From NCBI GenBank assembly GCA_913053915.1, contig CAJXGP010000128.1, positions 1 through 6,372 of the forward strand: a stretch of 6,372 nucleotides of DNA, given 5' to 3'. Positions 1-6,355 of the stretch are shown one piece after another. Each line of letters starts with the position of its first letter. Position 1 is the first letter of the stretch. Both the position numbers and the translations under genes were made by a program. The notes under the pieces were generated by a model. It had not been told where the DNA came from, did not search any database, and was given only the letters and a program-made list of their open reading frames with translations. Source of the stretch: an uncultured Ignavibacteriales bacterium (GTDB taxonomy: Bacteria; Bacteroidota; Ignavibacteria; Ignavibacteriales; Ignavibacteriaceae).

Positions 1-75
1 TACAGTTGAGCAACGTGAAAATTTTGTAAGCATCTCACTCAAAAGATGTTGAAATTAGTGAATTTAATGATAAAA

Positions 76-133
76 AGCCTATTTTTATTGCAGTTTAACA
101 ATTCTATTCGCTCTTAGAATAGAGCCTATTTTT
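76..133. repeat. 11-bp direct repeat at the 3' end of the ywbE remnant
   Basis: The sequence AGCCTATTTTT occurs at 76-86 and again at 123-133, 47 bp apart. On the minus strand the first copy met overlaps the codons after the conserved GRVKKI end of the YwbE frame, and the second copy lies just past its stop codon. Chance cannot be excluded for such an AT-rich word. It could also mark a small duplication that lengthened the tail of the frame. Confidence 0.35.
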
Positions 134-312
134 TTAACCCGTCCCACCTCACCGGTTTCAAGCCGTACCTTAATTCCATGAGGATGTTTTGGAGATTTTG
201 TAAGAATATCTTTAACATATCCTTCGGTAAGTTCACCTGAGCGCTGATCTTCTTTAAGCACAATTGCAACGTGCAGTTTTAGTTTAATTTGCTCGCGTTT
301 TGTTCCGTTAAC
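85..312 (-). pseudogene. ywbE: YwbE-family (DUF2196) protein remnant, start codon lost
   Basis: The minus-strand frame reads NGTKREQIKL, then VAIVLKEDQRSGELTEGYVK, then DILTKSPKHPHGIKVRLETG and EVGRVKKI. These match the small conserved YwbE family (DUF2196, about 60-65 residues, function unknown), with its DQRxGxLTxG, SPxHPHGIKVRLE and GxVGRV signatures. The family normally begins Met-Asn-Gly. Here the first codon (310-312) is GTT. The frame upstream runs into an in-frame TGA after only six further codons and contains no ATG, GTG or TTG. The first internal start-type codon is a GTG within the IVLKED stretch, too late for a complete protein. The tail continues about a dozen residues past GRVKKI, to a TAA at 85-87. 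Family identity is secure. Loss of function is inferred from the missing start and the transposase sequence joined at that point. Use of a rare start codon is possible but less likely. Confidence 0.8.
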
Positions 313-455
313 TCTACAAACAAAGAAGAATCAAATACTCCCTCTTTTTGAAATCTCTTTAACCCAACAAAATATTGTAGATAAATATTTTCTTTTATCG
401 TTTCTATTACTTCTCTATCACTTATCTTATTATTATTTAATAATTTATCCGCTTT
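313..455 (-). pseudogene. Fragment of an IS transposase N-terminal domain
   Basis: This minus-strand frame of about 48 codons includes ISDREVIETIKENIYLQYFV, then GLKRFQKEGVFDSSLFVEL. That is the conserved pattern (SDRxxVEQIxENPYLQYFxG, then PPFDPSLxVxFRKR) of the DUF772-type N-terminal domain in IS5/IS1182-like DDE transposases. Nothing remains of the preceding N-terminus, because a TGA lies at 456-458 just upstream, nor of the catalytic DDE domain. Downstream of VEL the sequence changes directly into the YwbE-family frame, although the transposase frame itself stays open to a TAA at 279-281. It cannot encode a working transposase. The family is called from remembered motifs; the exact IS group is not resolved. 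Confidence 0.7.
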
Positions 456-470
456 TCAGCAAGCCCTAAT
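451..470. mobile_element. Possible relic of an IS terminal inverted repeat
   Basis: On the minus strand this stretch reads ATTAGGGCTTGCTGAAAAGC and lies immediately before the transposase fragment. I recall GGGCTTGCTGAAAA-type sequences as ends of IS1182/IS5-like elements, so it may be the element's left end joined to an internal piece of its transposase by deletion. No matching opposite end is visible in the window, so the call is tentative. Confidence 0.25.
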
Positions 471-697
471 TACAACAGAGACGTAAGTATATTAAAAAAT
501 AATTCACATCTAAAAAATTATTGTTAAAATGACATTTTCATATTAACGGAATTTCTAATTTTTAAACAGCCGCTATTTCGCAGAATCTCTGATAATTGCT
601 ATATGCAGCAACTTTTATTTAAAGTGGATAAAACTTGGTGTACACCGGAGATACTTACGATTTTTCCTAAAAACACAAACCTGAAAAATTTCATGAT
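471..697. other. Non-coding spacer downstream of the 718-residue kinase
   Basis: I find no protein-like frame on either strand. A 10-bp perfect palindrome, GGTGTACACC, lies at 637-646, but it has no loop and no adjoining T-run, so it is not a credible terminator. A weak A/T-only hairpin (TGAAA/TTTCA, 682-693) is close to the stop codon of the kinase gene. No convincing intrinsic terminator was found for that gene. Confidence 0.5.
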
Positions 698-2854
698 TTA
701 TTGAGAATTAATCTCTTGAACCGGTATATTTATAATAAAAGTTGTTCCTTCGCCTATTTTACTTTCAACTTTAATAGCTCCATGCATTAGTTGAACATAA
801 TTTTTAATAATGGATAGTCCCAATCCGGTACCGTGAATATTAGCTACATTTTCCGCTCTGTGAAAAGGTTCAAACAGATGTTTTTGATCCTTTTCGGGTA
901 TTCCTATTCCATGATCGGTAATACGTAAATTAGTTCCATTTTCATTGCACGCTACCGAGAGTATAATATCGGTCCCATGCGGTGAATATTTTAGAGCATT
1001 TGAAAGAAGATTTGTTATAATATGTCTCATGAATTTTTCATCTAATACACAGGTTTTACATTCACCGGGAAAATTTACTTTAATCAGATGATTATCATTG
1101 TCTACCGATTGAAAATTCTTAATAATGTTTTTTATTAAAATTTTTAGATTTATTTCTTGAAGTTTAACTTTAGTTTTTCCTATATCGAGCCTGCTAAGCG
1201 TCAATACTTCATTTAGCATGTTAGTCATATTTTTAATTGAATTTTCTATAATATGCAAGTAACTAATTTCCTTATCGATATCCCATCTATTGATATTTCT
1301 TTCAATTAATTGAGCAGATGATTGAATTACCGTCAGCGGAGTTCTGAATTCGTGAGATACCATAGATATAAACTTTGATTTCAGATCGTTCAATTCCTTC
1401 TCCTTTTCTAATGCTTTCCAAATTTCATTTTCCACCTTCTCATGGGCAGCTAAATCAGCTTGCAATTGAATTTTCTCTTTTTCCGTTTCTTTGGCTCTCT
1501 CTTTTTCCGTTATATCCCTGAAACTCCAAACCCGCCCTATAATTTTTCCATCTAATCTTTGAGGATTTGAATAACATTCATATATCTTATTATCATCCAA
1601 TTTCAACAGGTCGTAACTGGCAGTATCGTATTGAACATTTAATTCATTTACTCTTTTGACGATTTTATCACTGTTTTTAATATAAGAGAGAAAAGTTGAA
1701 AAACTGCTTTTATTATTAAGTATTTCGTCAAGTTTATACATAGAAATCCACAGTTTCAAAAAATTTTGGTTATAGTTAACTATATTGCCTTTTCTGTCGG
1801 TTACTAAGATACCGTCGGTAGTAGATTCCAGAGTGGCATTAAGCAGCGAAATAGTAGTCTTAATTTTTTCAATATTTGCTTTTTGTCCGGTAACATCAAT
1901 GAAAGACCCCATCAAATAAACCGGGTCGGCAGAATTATCGTTTACAACACTTAAAGAGGCTTGAACTATTTTAACTTTACCATTTTTAGTTAAAGCGCAC
2001 AATTCACCTAACCAGCCTTTTTCCGTAAATGCTTCTTTTACAATTCCCTTTACCTTTTCTTGATCATTCCAAAAACTGATAAATGATCTGCCGATGACTT
2101 CATCCGGCTTCTCGTATCTCCACAATTTCAAGAATGAATTATTAATATATGAGACTGCATTGTCTAAATTAACAATAACAATTGCATTGAAGGAAGATTC
2201 TATAGCGTTATCCTTAATTCGTAATGACTCTTCTGCTTTTATCCGTTCGACGATTTCTTGTTTTAGCTCTGCTGTGCGTTCTTCTACTTTTAATTCCAGT
2301 TGTTGATTTAACTCTTCTAGCTCTAGTTGAACTTTTTTTAAATGTTCATTTTTATTTATCACATTTTTATAAGTTGAAATTAATAAATCCAATATTTGTC
2401 TTTTATTGGAATTTATAATATATTTTTTTCTTTCAAATAATAACTCAACTCCCGGTTCGCACGAATCATCTTTTATCAATACTCGATTATTTAAAACATA
2501 TTCAATTTTCGATAGGAGGTTGTCTTTTTCAAAAGGTTTTAGTACGAAATTATCTGCGCCGCATTCTAGACCTTTAATAATATCTTTTAGCTCTGAAAGT
2601 GAGGTTAAGAGAATCACGGGAATATTTTTTAATTCCTTATCCTTTTTAATGTAACGGCAAAGCTCAAAGCCATTCATTTCCGGCATAATGATATCGCTAA
2701 TCACAAGTTTGGGCTTTGTCGTTTTTAAAAGCGATATCGCTTTCTTCCCATTAGCGGCTTTTTGAACTTCATAATTATTTTTACTTAATACATATCGAAG
2801 TTTTTCCGCTTGGGTAGGACTGTCTTCCACAATTAAAATATCGGTTTTATCCAT
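698..2854 (-). CDS. Cytosolic sensor histidine kinase, REC-PAS-PAS-HisKA-HATPase
   Basis: This 718-residue kinase has no membrane segment or signal peptide. A receiver domain (about 5-122) comes first, with acidic pair Glu10/Asp11, phosphoacceptor Asp54 (VISDIIMPEMNG), Thr84 and Lys106 (LKP), all intact. A conserved-looking linker (about 135-170, including ILDLLIST) and a coiled coil (about 165-215, with EERTAEL) lead to PAS 1 (about 215-325) and PAS 2 (about 335-450). A second helical stretch precedes HisKA, with His501 in SHEFRTP. The ATPase domain has Asn615/Asn619, G1 box DHGIGIP (Asp647), an F box (661-664) and G2 box GTGLGL (675-680). It should autophosphorylate His501; whether its own receiver takes the phosphate is unknown. 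It has no C-terminal receiver. The start is supported because the receiver begins at residue 5. There is no Shine-Dalgarno sequence; the ATG directly follows the stop codon of a cheB remnant, which suggests ancestral translational coupling. I recall this REC-linker-PAS kinase type beside cheB/cheR genes. The signal is not predictable. Confidence 0.95.
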   Translation of the reverse strand: MDKTDILIVEDSPTQAEKLRYVLSKNNYEVQKAANGKKAISLLKTTKPKLVISDIIMPEMNGFELCRYIKKDKELKNIPVILLTSLSELKDIIKGLECGADNFVLKPFEKDNLLSKIEYVLNNRVLIKDDSCEPGVELLFERKKYIINSNKRQILDLLISTYKNVINKNEHLKKVQLELEELNQQLELKVEERTAELKQEIVERIKAEESLRIKDNAIESSFNAIVIVNLDNAVSYINNSFLKLWRYEKPDEVIGRSFISFWNDQEKVKGIVKEAFTEKGWLGELCALTKNGKVKIVQASLSVVNDNSADPVYLMGSFIDVTGQKANIEKIKTTISLLNATLESTTDGILVTDRKGNIVNYNQNFLKLWISMYKLDEILNNKSSFSTFLSYIKNSDKIVKRVNELNVQYDTASYDLLKLDDNKIYECYSNPQRLDGKIIGRVWSFRDITEKERAKETEKEKIQLQADLAAHEKVENEIWKALEKEKELNDLKSKFISMVSHEFRTPLTVIQSSAQLIERNINRWDIDKEISYLHIIENSIKNMTNMLNEVLTLSRLDIGKTKVKLQEINLKILIKNIIKNFQSVDNDNHLIKVNFPGECKTCVLDEKFMRHIITNLLSNALKYSPHGTDIILSVACNENGTNLRITDHGIGIPEKDQKHLFEPFHRAENVANIHGTGLGLSIIKNYVQLMHGAIKVESKIGEGTTFIINIPVQEINSQ

Positions 2855-2995
2855 TTACACACTCATTTTATTATTTATTAAAGTAGTCGGTACCAAAATT
2901 ATTTTCCCGGGTGAAAGTATATAACTAGCACATCCTATCTTAACAGCTTCACAGGGCATACCGTCAACAACAACGGGCAAGGTAAGTTTGAGAAA
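2855..2995 (-). pseudogene. cheB: C-terminal remnant of CheB protein-glutamate methylesterase
   Basis: The minus-strand frame ends in VVVDGMPCEAVKIGCASYIL followed by SPGKIILVPTTLINNKMSV and a TAA at 2855-2857. It matches the C-terminal end of the CheB methylesterase domain, where VVxGMPxEAxxxG is a strong family signature (compare the VVFGMPREAINMG stretch of enterobacterial CheB). Only about 40 residues remain. The frame is closed upstream by a TAA at 2996-2998, and the catalytic Ser, His and Asp regions and any receiver domain are missing. The likeness fades before VVV, so the true break is probably near 2975. The stop codon directly abuts the ATG of the following kinase, as expected for an operon pair. 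It cannot be an active methylesterase. A 34-codon ORF from the Met of GMP is possible but probably meaningless. Confidence 0.72.
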
Positions 2996-3188
2996 TTAAA
3001 CTACTTCCGTACAGACGGCAATAAGAGGTAGAGAAACAAAAGTAAAGTTAAAGATAGAGGAACCGGGCAACAATAAATACATGGTAAGTCGTCCGGAACA
3101 AAAAATTAAAGAACGCTATTTTTTACAAATAAAATTTCAAATATACTCTTCTACCGAAAATATTTTAAGAAAAACAGTCTTTGCTTAG
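2930..3188 (+). pseudogene. Unidentified protein-like sequence split between two frames
   Basis: I do not recognise this sequence. One plus-strand frame (2930-3031) ends in HTVNNNGQGKFEKLNYF followed by RTDGNKR and a TAG. A second frame (3000-3188) contains RGRETKVKLKIEEPGNNKY, then MVSRPEQKIKERYFLQIKF, and ends at a TAG. The second frame has an ATG at 3081 that would give a 35-residue peptide. The two could join by a single frameshift near 3026-3031, giving a mixed charged and polar composition typical of coding sequence. The left part overlaps the cheB remnant on the other strand, so at most one reading there is real. The opposite strand also has a short hydrophobic frame in this stretch. 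It may be a decayed gene fragment or a chance open frame. Confidence 0.25.
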
Positions 3189-3278
3189 CATACATGAAAA
3201 ATATTTGGATTTACAGATATAATTTTTTCCCATACTTTTAAAGTGAACTCGTTAATGGTTAGCCGAGTTTAAAATCAC

Positions 3279-3302
3279 AATAAGTACTTTTGAGACCGGC
3301 TC
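3279..3302 (+). repeat. Left arm of an imperfect inverted repeat flanking the 907-residue kinase gene
   Basis: This stretch, ending in ACCGGCTC, matches the reverse complement of 6194-6217 at 18 of 24 positions without gaps. The shared core is an 8-bp identical ACCGGCTC, with AATAA identical at the far end. The two arms enclose the 907-residue kinase gene. In sequence this AT-rich such a match could arise by chance. Confidence 0.25.
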
Positions 3303-3374
3303 TACAATTTATTACCGGCAGTTTTATGGTGTAATCTCATAGATAATATATAGTGATATTTTCGTATTAATCAT

Positions 3375-3403
3375 AAAACAAAAATCATAAAAGAGTTCAC
3401 TCT
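3375..3403 (-). terminator. Weak hairpin and T-rich tract after the hybrid kinase
   Basis: Eleven bases past the stop codon, the minus strand reads AGAGTGAACTCT (3403-3392) and then a T-rich run, TTTATGATTTTTGTTTT. The stem is only 4-5 bp with a very short loop and little G+C, so termination here would be weak. It is the best candidate in the spacer. Confidence 0.25.
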
Positions 3404-3413
3404 GTAAATATGC

Positions 3414-6137
3414 TTACTCCTTAGTTTTGTATTTGCTAATATTCCTTTTGATAATCTCTAATAAACCTTTTTTAGTATACGGTTTGGAAATATAATCGTC
3501 GAAGCCTTCTTTCAAATAATAATCTTTATCACTTTCCATTGCATAAGCAGTTAGTGAAACAATAGGGATGTTTTCATACTCTTTCATAGAGCGAATTTTT
3601 TTCATTATCTGTACGCCGTTAACATTTGTTTTTAAATTTATATCCATAAATATAAGATTATATTTTTTTCCACTCAATTTAGTTAAGCCTTCTTCTTTAT
3701 TGGGTACAAAGTCTAAGTCATATAATTGCTTCAGATATAGTTTGGCAACTTCAATGGAAATATCATCGTCTTCAAAATATAATACGCGGGGTTTTACCTT
3801 GCCGGTTGCAGGTGAATCCATCTTCGTATTCTTAATATCATCAGCTTGGATTCTTTTTACTTCAATTTCAGCATTGGGAAGAATTAAGGGAAAAATAAGA
3901 GTAAATTCCGATCCTATTCCTAAATCACTCTCCAATGATATTGAACCGCCAAGCAGATTAACATATTCCTTCACCAACGAAAGTCCCAATCCGACACCTT
4001 CAAATTTACGGGTATTACCTTCACTCACTTGCCGAAAAGCTTCCCAAATTATTCCTTGTTTATCTTTTTCTATTCCTATTCCGGTATCCTTTATCGTTAT
4101 TTGAAAATGCTTGTTATCGGACATTTTAGCTAATTTGACCGTTACACTGCCTTCATTGGTAAATTTTAATGCATTACTAATTAATTTATTCATTATTCCT
4201 TGCAAGGCATATGTATTGGTTACCGTTGTTAAATTATCGATTTTACTTTCAAAATTGAGTGAAATATTTTTCTTTATTGCGCTTGATTGGAAGTTAAAAA
4301 CAATTTCTTTTACCGTCTGTACCATGTCAATTATGTTTCTGTTTACCTTAATATTATGAGATTCAATCATGCTGAGTGCAAGAATTGAATCGAATGTATT
4401 TAATAACCTTTCGCCCGCTTCAAAAACTAATTTGGCATAATTCTTCAGTTCAGGGGCTTTTATCTCCTCCTTTAAGATGTCCGTAAAACCTAAAATGCCG
4501 ACTAATGGTGTTCTAAGTTCGTGGCTCATATTTGCTAGGAAGATCGATTTTAATCTGTTCATCTCTTCTGCTTTTTCTTTTGCGTCTATAAGTTCCTTTT
4601 CCATCTTCTTAATATTCGTAATGTCAACCATATAAACTTGGTAGTTTTTCAACCCATCATTATTCCTTGCTATACCGACAACCTTCTGAAGAACGTATAT
4701 TTTATTCCCCTTTTTAGTTATATAATAACGAGTGTATTGTTTTAGTTCATCTTTTCCATTTGAGGGATTTACCGGCAATTTTGCATCCTTTTCTTTGTCT
4801 TTATCATTACCACTTAACTCACTTAAATTTGTTTTTAACGCTTCTTCTTTAGATGAAAATTCGAATAATGATATAAATATCTTATTACAATCAATGATTT
4901 CTCCCTTCGAATTAACGATCAAATCTGCCGAAATATCTTCGTCAAAAAACTTTCTGTATTTCTCTTCACCGGCTTTCAATTTTTTTTCCGCTTCAAGTTT
5001 ATCGGTGATATCTCTTATTATACCGAGAATAATTTTTTTATCATTAATTGTAAGCAGTTTTGAATTGACTTCAGCGGTAAATATTTTACCGTTAGTATTT
5101 TTAAAGTCTATAATAAAATTGGTCATACCGTCTTTTAAGATATCATTAAAAGCCGCCTTAGATGGGACATAGTTATAATCCGGATGAAGATCTTTCAAAT
5201 TTAATTTCGAGATATCTTTGTCTTTAAGACCGAGTAGGTCGACTGCCTTTTCATTTGCACTTAAAATATTACCTTGGATATCGTGCAAGATTATTGCATC
5301 TATAGACAAATTAAATAAGGTATGATATAGATTTTTTGTATCAACTAAAGCTTTTCTCGTTTTTTCTTGTTCGGTGATATCCTCGGCTATTGACAGAACT
5401 TTCGAAATATTATTATGGTTATCTGTTATTATAGTATTGTGCCAATAGCACCAAATTTTTCTCCCGTCTTTTGTAATGTTTTCATTTTTACTTATCTTAC
5501 CACTTTTCCGTTCGATTATGTTATTAAACAATTTTTCAATATCCTTTTGTATTTCTTCCGGTACGATTATTTCATTAGCATGCTTACCCAACGCTTCTTT
5601 TCTGCTATAACCGAATATCCGTTCGGCAGATTTATTCCATTCTTGTATTCTGAAATTTAAATCCCAGTAGATTACCGCCAAAGGTGTATTTTCCAACTGA
5701 CTGATAAATTGTTTGCGTGTTTCGGCTAATTCATTTTCAGTTTCCATCTTTTTCCCCAAAACTTCAGACTCTTCCAATATTCTTTTAACGGCCGATAGAA
5801 GCCTCTTAAGATTATTCTTAGATATGTAATCGGAGGCGCCTGCAAGCATACATTCTACTACGGCTTCTTCACCAATACTATTTGATATTACTATAAAAGG
5901 TAGATGAGGGTATGAGTTGCGTACATATTTCAATGCTGAAAGTCCGTGATATACAGGAAGGTTATAACCGGAAAAAATAAGATCAAAATGTTTAGTTTTC
6001 AGCATTTCCTTAAAATCTTTTTCATTTCCCACCATTGTAATTTCACATTCGAGATTTCCCGCTTCTAGTATAGATTTAACTTTATCGAAATTCTCTTTAT
6101 CATCATTCAGATGAAGAATTTGGATTTTCTTCTCCAT
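3414..6137 (-). CDS. Hybrid histidine kinase, pseudo-REC-PAS-PAS-PAS-HisKA-HATPase-REC
   Basis: This 907-residue protein has no membrane segments and should be cytosolic. The N-terminal receiver-like domain (about 4-125) keeps Ser85 and Lys107 (YISKNNL), but its phosphoacceptor site reads DLIFSGYNLP, with Gly57 in place of Asp, and Asn11 replaces the first acidic residue. Three PAS domains follow, at about 142-256, 265-378 and 393-510; the third carries a charged insert near 444-465. A short coiled coil leads to HisKA, with His539 in NMSHELRTPL. The ATPase domain has Asn655, G1 box DTGIGI (Asp684), an F box near Phe701 and G2 box GVGLGL (714-719). A linker (about 753-782) joins a complete C-terminal receiver (about 783-902) with Glu789/Asp790, phosphoacceptor Asp832, Thr863 and Lys885. 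Expected chemistry is His539 to Asp832 transfer, then export through an Hpt protein not encoded here. The ATG at 6137 has an AGGTG site 5 bases upstream and begins the receiver fold. The ligand is unknown. Confidence 0.95.
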   Translation of the reverse strand: MEKKIQILHLNDDKENFDKVKSILEAGNLECEITMVGNEKDFKEMLKTKHFDLIFSGYNLPVYHGLSALKYVRNSYPHLPFIVISNSIGEEAVVECMLAGASDYISKNNLKRLLSAVKRILEESEVLGKKMETENELAETRKQFISQLENTPLAVIYWDLNFRIQEWNKSAERIFGYSRKEALGKHANEIIVPEEIQKDIEKLFNNIIERKSGKISKNENITKDGRKIWCYWHNTIITDNHNNISKVLSIAEDITEQEKTRKALVDTKNLYHTLFNLSIDAIILHDIQGNILSANEKAVDLLGLKDKDISKLNLKDLHPDYNYVPSKAAFNDILKDGMTNFIIDFKNTNGKIFTAEVNSKLLTINDKKIILGIIRDITDKLEAEKKLKAGEEKYRKFFDEDISADLIVNSKGEIIDCNKIFISLFEFSSKEEALKTNLSELSGNDKDKEKDAKLPVNPSNGKDELKQYTRYYITKKGNKIYVLQKVVGIARNNDGLKNYQVYMVDITNIKKMEKELIDAKEKAEEMNRLKSIFLANMSHELRTPLVGILGFTDILKEEIKAPELKNYAKLVFEAGERLLNTFDSILALSMIESHNIKVNRNIIDMVQTVKEIVFNFQSSAIKKNISLNFESKIDNLTTVTNTYALQGIMNKLISNALKFTNEGSVTVKLAKMSDNKHFQITIKDTGIGIEKDKQGIIWEAFRQVSEGNTRKFEGVGLGLSLVKEYVNLLGGSISLESDLGIGSEFTLIFPLILPNAEIEVKRIQADDIKNTKMDSPATGKVKPRVLYFEDDDISIEVAKLYLKQLYDLDFVPNKEEGLTKLSGKKYNLIFMDINLKTNVNGVQIMKKIRSMKEYENIPIVSLTAYAMESDKDYYLKEGFDDYISKPYTKKGLLEIIKRNISKYKTKE

Positions 6138-6142
6138 ATTTA

Positions 6143-6147
6143 CACCT
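6143..6147 (-). promoter_or_regulatory. Shine-Dalgarno-like site for the hybrid kinase
   Basis: The minus strand has AGGTG ending 5 bases before the ATG at 6137-6135. This supports that start and contrasts with the 718-residue kinase, which has no such site. Confidence 0.55.
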
Positions 6148-6193
6148 GTTTTTTATCCATGGAAAATGATACAATAAATTACCTATAATAAAT

Positions 6194-6217
6194 GAGCCGG
6201 TTCTAAAAAGATTTATT
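6194..6217 (-). repeat. Right arm of the imperfect inverted repeat flanking the hybrid kinase
   Basis: Its reverse complement matches 3279-3302 at 18 of 24 positions, including ACCGGCTC. It lies about 57 bp upstream of the kinase start, so it could be a regulatory site, a relic end of a mobile unit, or a chance match. Confidence 0.25.
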
Positions 6218-6235
6218 TTTTTTAATTAAAAAAAA
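6216..6235. repeat. 20-bp perfect A/T palindrome (T8-AATT-A8)
   Basis: Eight T, AATT and eight A form a perfect palindrome about 80 bp upstream of the hybrid kinase start. Such a tract could bend DNA, act as an UP-like promoter element, or form a weak bidirectional hairpin. I could not place a credible -35/-10 pair beside it. Confidence 0.45.
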
Positions 6236-6272
6236 GTATGTCTTATTATCAACATATTAAACATTACTTGAG

Positions 6273-6292
6273 TTATCAAATATTTTTGATAA
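6273..6292. repeat. Perfect 8-bp inverted repeat with 4-base loop
   Basis: TTATCAAA (6273-6280), spacer TATT, and TTTGATAA (6285-6292) form a perfect stem about 135 bp upstream of the hybrid kinase start. Its symmetry would suit a dimeric regulator's operator. It is AT-rich with no T-run immediately after the stem on either strand, so it makes a poor terminator. Confidence 0.45.
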
Positions 6293-6355
6293 TCCGAAGT
6301 ACTATGAATGACTTTTCACATTAGAGTTTCTGCAAAATAAGACATTTGAACGATT

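Larger units (their letters stand above)
3189..3413. other. Spacer downstream of the 907-residue kinase
   Basis: No protein-like frame is visible. The spacer contains a 10-bp direct repeat, AATCATAAAA, at 3369-3378 and 3383-3392, a weak hairpin next to the kinase stop codon, and one arm of an imperfect inverted repeat (3279-3302). The CCGGC-containing stretch at 3293-3316 has two similar words in the same orientation and so forms no stem. Confidence 0.5.

Noticed and set aside
2..52. A short plus-strand frame at the left edge (TVEQRENFVSISLKRC then stop) that could be the end of a gene
   Set aside because: It has only 16 codons, no recognisable motif and no context beyond the window edge.
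445..469. Plus-strand reading ending LFSKP and a stop, resembling the tail of some transposases
   Set aside because: Only a few residues are available and the same bases are better explained as the upstream end of the minus-strand transposase fragment.
637..646. GGTGTACACC perfect palindrome as a terminator for the 718-residue kinase
   Set aside because: It leaves no loop and has no adjoining T-run, and it is over 50 bp past the stop codon.
2094..2654. Three plus-strand open frames of 64-82 codons
   Set aside because: They lie antisense within the 718-residue kinase gene, are rich in Ser, Leu and Phe as expected from the reverse of a Lys/Glu-rich gene, and show no domain or start signal.
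3568..5660. Several plus-strand open frames, up to 178 codons
   Set aside because: All are antisense to conserved kinase domains of the 907-residue gene and have the composition of shadow frames.
6181..6200. A -10-like TATTAT on the minus strand upstream of the hybrid kinase
   Set aside because: No acceptable -35 hexamer lies about 17 bp upstream, and such words are frequent by chance in AT-rich DNA.
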